From Achromobacter pulmonis (GTDB lineage: Bacteria > Pseudomonadota > Gammaproteobacteria > Burkholderiales > Burkholderiaceae_B), in assembly GCF_002885955.2 (NCBI RefSeq), contig NZ_POQS01000008.1, forward strand, positions 333,336 to 397,335: a stretch of DNA of 64,000 nucleotides. Direction: 5' to 3'. Positions 62,373 to 64,000 of the stretch are shown here, piece by piece. The position numbers were made by a program, and so were the translations under genes. The first letter of the stretch is position 1. Every line of letters starts with the position of its first letter. The notes beneath the pieces were generated by a model that saw only the letters and a list, made by a program, of their open reading frames with translations, did not search any database and had not been told where the DNA came from.

Positions 62373-63263
62373 ATGGAACTGCGACACTTGCGTTGCTTTA
62401 TCGTTTTGGCCGAAGAGCTTCATTTCACACGCGCCGCTGAGCGCCTGCATATAGAGCAATCCCCCTTGTCTCGAACTATCAAAGAGCTTGAGGACGAGCT
62501 AGGGGTTGTGCTCTTCGATCGGAATCGCCGGGGCACAGCGCTGACCCCTGCTGGCGCCGCCTTCTTACAGGACATCCGCAGGCTGTTCACTGTCCTGGAG
62601 CAGGCACAGGAGAACGTTCGAGCGGTCGCAGCAGGCTTGCGAGGGAACCTGCGCATTGCCGTCTCCGATGGTGCGACCGACCCTCGGCTCTCGGCGTTTC
62701 TGGCCCGTTGCCGCGCCGAGGAGCCGGAGGTCGAGATACGTCTGTCCGAAGTGCCTTTGGCCGAGCAATTGCGCGGCTTACGATCAGGCGACTTCACGAT
62801 CGGGTTCGCGCACACCGCCGACGTCGGTGATGGCATTGTTGCGGAACCGATCTGGCGAGACCCGCTGGTGCTTGCTGTGCCAGCCCGGCACGAGTTGCTC
62901 GCCCACAGGGAGGTTCCACTTCATGAACTCGGGAGCCACCCGCTCGTCTTGTGCGATCCACAGGTGTGCGAGGGGTACTGCCACCAACTGGCACAGCTCC
63001 TGCAGCCTCTGGAGCACAAGCCAAATGTCGTTGAGCACGCGTCCTCGCTGGACATGATGCTCACCCTTGTCGGTGCAGGCTACGGCGTCGGCTTCACAAC
63101 GACGACCAGGATCGCTGGCTACCAGCGTCCGGATGTTGTGATCCGTCCCTTGGCGATGGAATCCGCAGTCATCACTACCTACTTGCTTTGGTCCGAAAAC
63201 AGCAGTATGTCGGTTTCGCTGGAGCGATTCATCGCTCGCCTACGCGACCGTTTGGGCGACTGA
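62373..63263 (+). CDS. LysR family transcriptional regulator
   Basis: This is a 296-residue regulator. The winged helix-turn-helix starts MELRHLRCFIVLAEELHFTRAAERLHIEQSPLSR-type text, close to the BenM/CatM group, and a periplasmic-binding-like effector domain follows (GNLRIAVSDGATDP). It lies 188 bases after the phosphorylase fragment on the same strand and could control the block before it or a target downstream. I chose ATG 62373; TTG 62367 is possible. Confidence 0.9.
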   Translation: MELRHLRCFIVLAEELHFTRAAERLHIEQSPLSRTIKELEDELGVVLFDRNRRGTALTPAGAAFLQDIRRLFTVLEQAQENVRAVAAGLRGNLRIAVSDGATDPRLSAFLARCRAEEPEVEIRLSEVPLAEQLRGLRSGDFTIGFAHTADVGDGIVAEPIWRDPLVLAVPARHELLAHREVPLHELGSHPLVLCDPQVCEGYCHQLAQLLQPLEHKPNVVEHASSLDMMLTLVGAGYGVGFTTTTRIAGYQRPDVVIRPLAMESAVITTYLLWSENSSMSVSLERFIARLRDRLGD

Positions 63264-63288
63264 CGGCGCCATCCGCAGACGGCCAATC

Positions 63289-63582
63289 TCAAGAATCGGT
63301 GCCAGAACCAAGGTTGCGCTCTGTTACAGCCATCAGTTCGGCAGCACTTATCCCGAGCGCGGCGGCAATTTTCAGTATCAGAGCCAGCGTAGGCATATGC
63401 TCTCCACGCTCGATCTTGCCCATGTGCGAGCGCGCGACCCCAGCCAAGCCTGCCAGCTTTTCCTGACCGACTCCTTGTTCCAGGCGTGTGGCACGCACCG
63501 CTTTTCCGAAGGCCAGCGCTGGCTCGGCTTCAAATGTGGTTGTGCCTGGGGGACGGCCTTGTGAAATTGGACGCTTCTGCAT
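63289..63582 (-). CDS. Small XRE-family helix-turn-helix regulator
   Basis: This is a 97-residue protein with a Cro/C1-type helix-turn-helix: GKAVRATRLEQGVGQEKLAGLAGVARSHMGKIERGEHMPTLALILK-type sequence at about 25-75. The leader is Pro/Gly-rich. It is divergent from a LysR-type effector domain that lacks its own DNA-binding part, so the two may work as a pair. A perfect palindrome lies in the space between them. Confidence 0.85.
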   Translation of the reverse strand: MQKRPISQGRPPGTTTFEAEPALAFGKAVRATRLEQGVGQEKLAGLAGVARSHMGKIERGEHMPTLALILKIAAALGISAAELMAVTERNLGSGTDS

Positions 63583-63684
63583 TGACAGAAGCGTCGATCA
63601 GCCAAGAGAATTTAACCACGTTAAACTTAACTCATTGCTATCATATTGGGTTATTTTTTGACCCGATAGCTTCGTGGGGCTCTC
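63583..63684. promoter_or_regulatory. Divergent control region with palindrome TTTAAC-CAC-GTTAAA
   Basis: TTTAAC (63611-63616) and GTTAAA (63620-63625) form a perfect inverted repeat. A further AACTTAAC half-site-like stretch follows. AT-rich promoter-like sequence (TATCATATT, about 63640) lies toward the plus-strand gene. The palindrome could bind the XRE protein. Confidence 0.5.
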
Positions 63685-64000
63685 ATGCACGACGCCACAA
63701 ACCGGTTGTCCCATTTCAAGCTCGCGATAGCGCCTGGTGTGCCGTCATCACGTCTCTCTAAGCTGCTTGCGCTGCAGCGCGCGGAGGAACCGGAAGTCAC
63801 CATCGCGTTTTTCGAGGTCACGGCGGACGATCTGGTGGCAGGGCTTCGTGAAGGCCGTTACGACGCAGGGATGTCGCTTCAGGGCTTGGCCGATCCATCC
63901 CTGAGCAGTCAGCCCCTGTGGAGCGAAAGCATGGCCGTTGCCCTGCCGTTGCGGCTCCCTTTGCTGGATCAGGCAACGCTCACAATTGCCGGGTTGCAGG
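63685..64000 (+). CDS. LysR-type substrate-binding domain without helix-turn-helix (cut by window end)
   Basis: The visible 105 residues start MHDATNRLSHFKLAIAPGVP and continue with LALQRAEEPEVTIAFFEVTADDLVAGLREGRYDAG. This is the first lobe of a LysR effector-binding domain. The normal DNA-binding domain is absent: the ATG starts right at the effector domain, and upstream is the promoter region of the divergent XRE gene. The 3' end is outside the window. Confidence 0.75.
   Translation, partial: MHDATNRLSHFKLAIAPGVPSSRLSKLLALQRAEEPEVTIAFFEVTADDLVAGLREGRYDAGMSLQGLADPSLSSQPLWSESMAVALPLRLPLLDQATLTIAGLQ

Overview
The window is high-GC DNA typical of beta- or gammaproteobacteria (Pseudomonas, Burkholderiales or Xanthomonadaceae grade; the sequence does not resolve the genus). 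It is an internal part of a large integrative conjugative element (ICE) of the PFGI-1/ICEclc class (type G mating-pair formation). No tRNA, rRNA, integrase, att site or CRISPR array was seen, so both ends of the element lie outside.

Region 1 (1-1603): the 3' end of a group II intron (C-terminus of its maturase with an HNH domain, then domains V and VI) sits inside a SNF2-like ICE helicase gene whose 3' exon runs to 1560. Region 2 (1608-25490): the conjugation core. It holds PilL, PFL_4693, a lytic transglycosylase, PFL_4695, the TraD coupling protein, PFL_4697, RAQPRD, PFL_4701 to PFL_4706 (including VirB8-, VirB9- and VirB10-like parts and the TraC ATPase), a thiol oxidoreductase, RadC, PFL_4709 to PFL_4711, a TraG-like protein, DUF3742, a PrlF-YhaV toxin-antitoxin pair and a MobH relaxase (TraI). 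A 30-bp box with fixed internal spacing recurs in front of pilL, the RAQPRD gene, the PFL_4709 gene and traI, and looks like the shared promoter or activator site of the transfer operons.

Region 3 (25664-31849): redox cargo. It has an SDR, an aldo/keto reductase, a LysR regulator, a glutathionyl-hydroquinone reductase, a divergent HxlR/QorB pair and a cytochrome b561. Region 4 (31900-42444): a TetR-controlled envelope and export block, with a DUF4105 membrane protein and an esterase lipoprotein on one strand and, on the other, an outer-membrane factor, an HlyD adaptor, a double-ATPase ABC transporter and a second ABC permease. A palindromic TetR operator lies between them.

Region 5 (42492-62184): a long same-strand metabolic block: phasin, acetoacetyl-CoA reductase, DUF3141 (PhaC-like), MaoC-phosphotransacetylase fusion, SDR, acetate kinase, GltS, PHA synthase, universal stress protein, LpxR, PRPP-synthetase homologue, divergent phosphoketolase, beta-CASP nuclease and an archaeal-type NMP (AMP/thymidine) phosphorylase. 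Read together, these enzymes could turn RNA or nucleotides, or pentose phosphates, into acetyl phosphate, then ATP and acetyl-CoA, and finally polyhydroxybutyrate. This is the most interesting system in the window. The phosphorylase gene is broken by a 1307-bp ISL3-family element with an exact 8-bp target duplication; removing the element and one duplication restores a 505-codon frame. Region 6 (62185-64000): a LysR regulator, a small XRE regulator and, divergent from it, a LysR-type effector domain without a DNA-binding domain that runs off the window.
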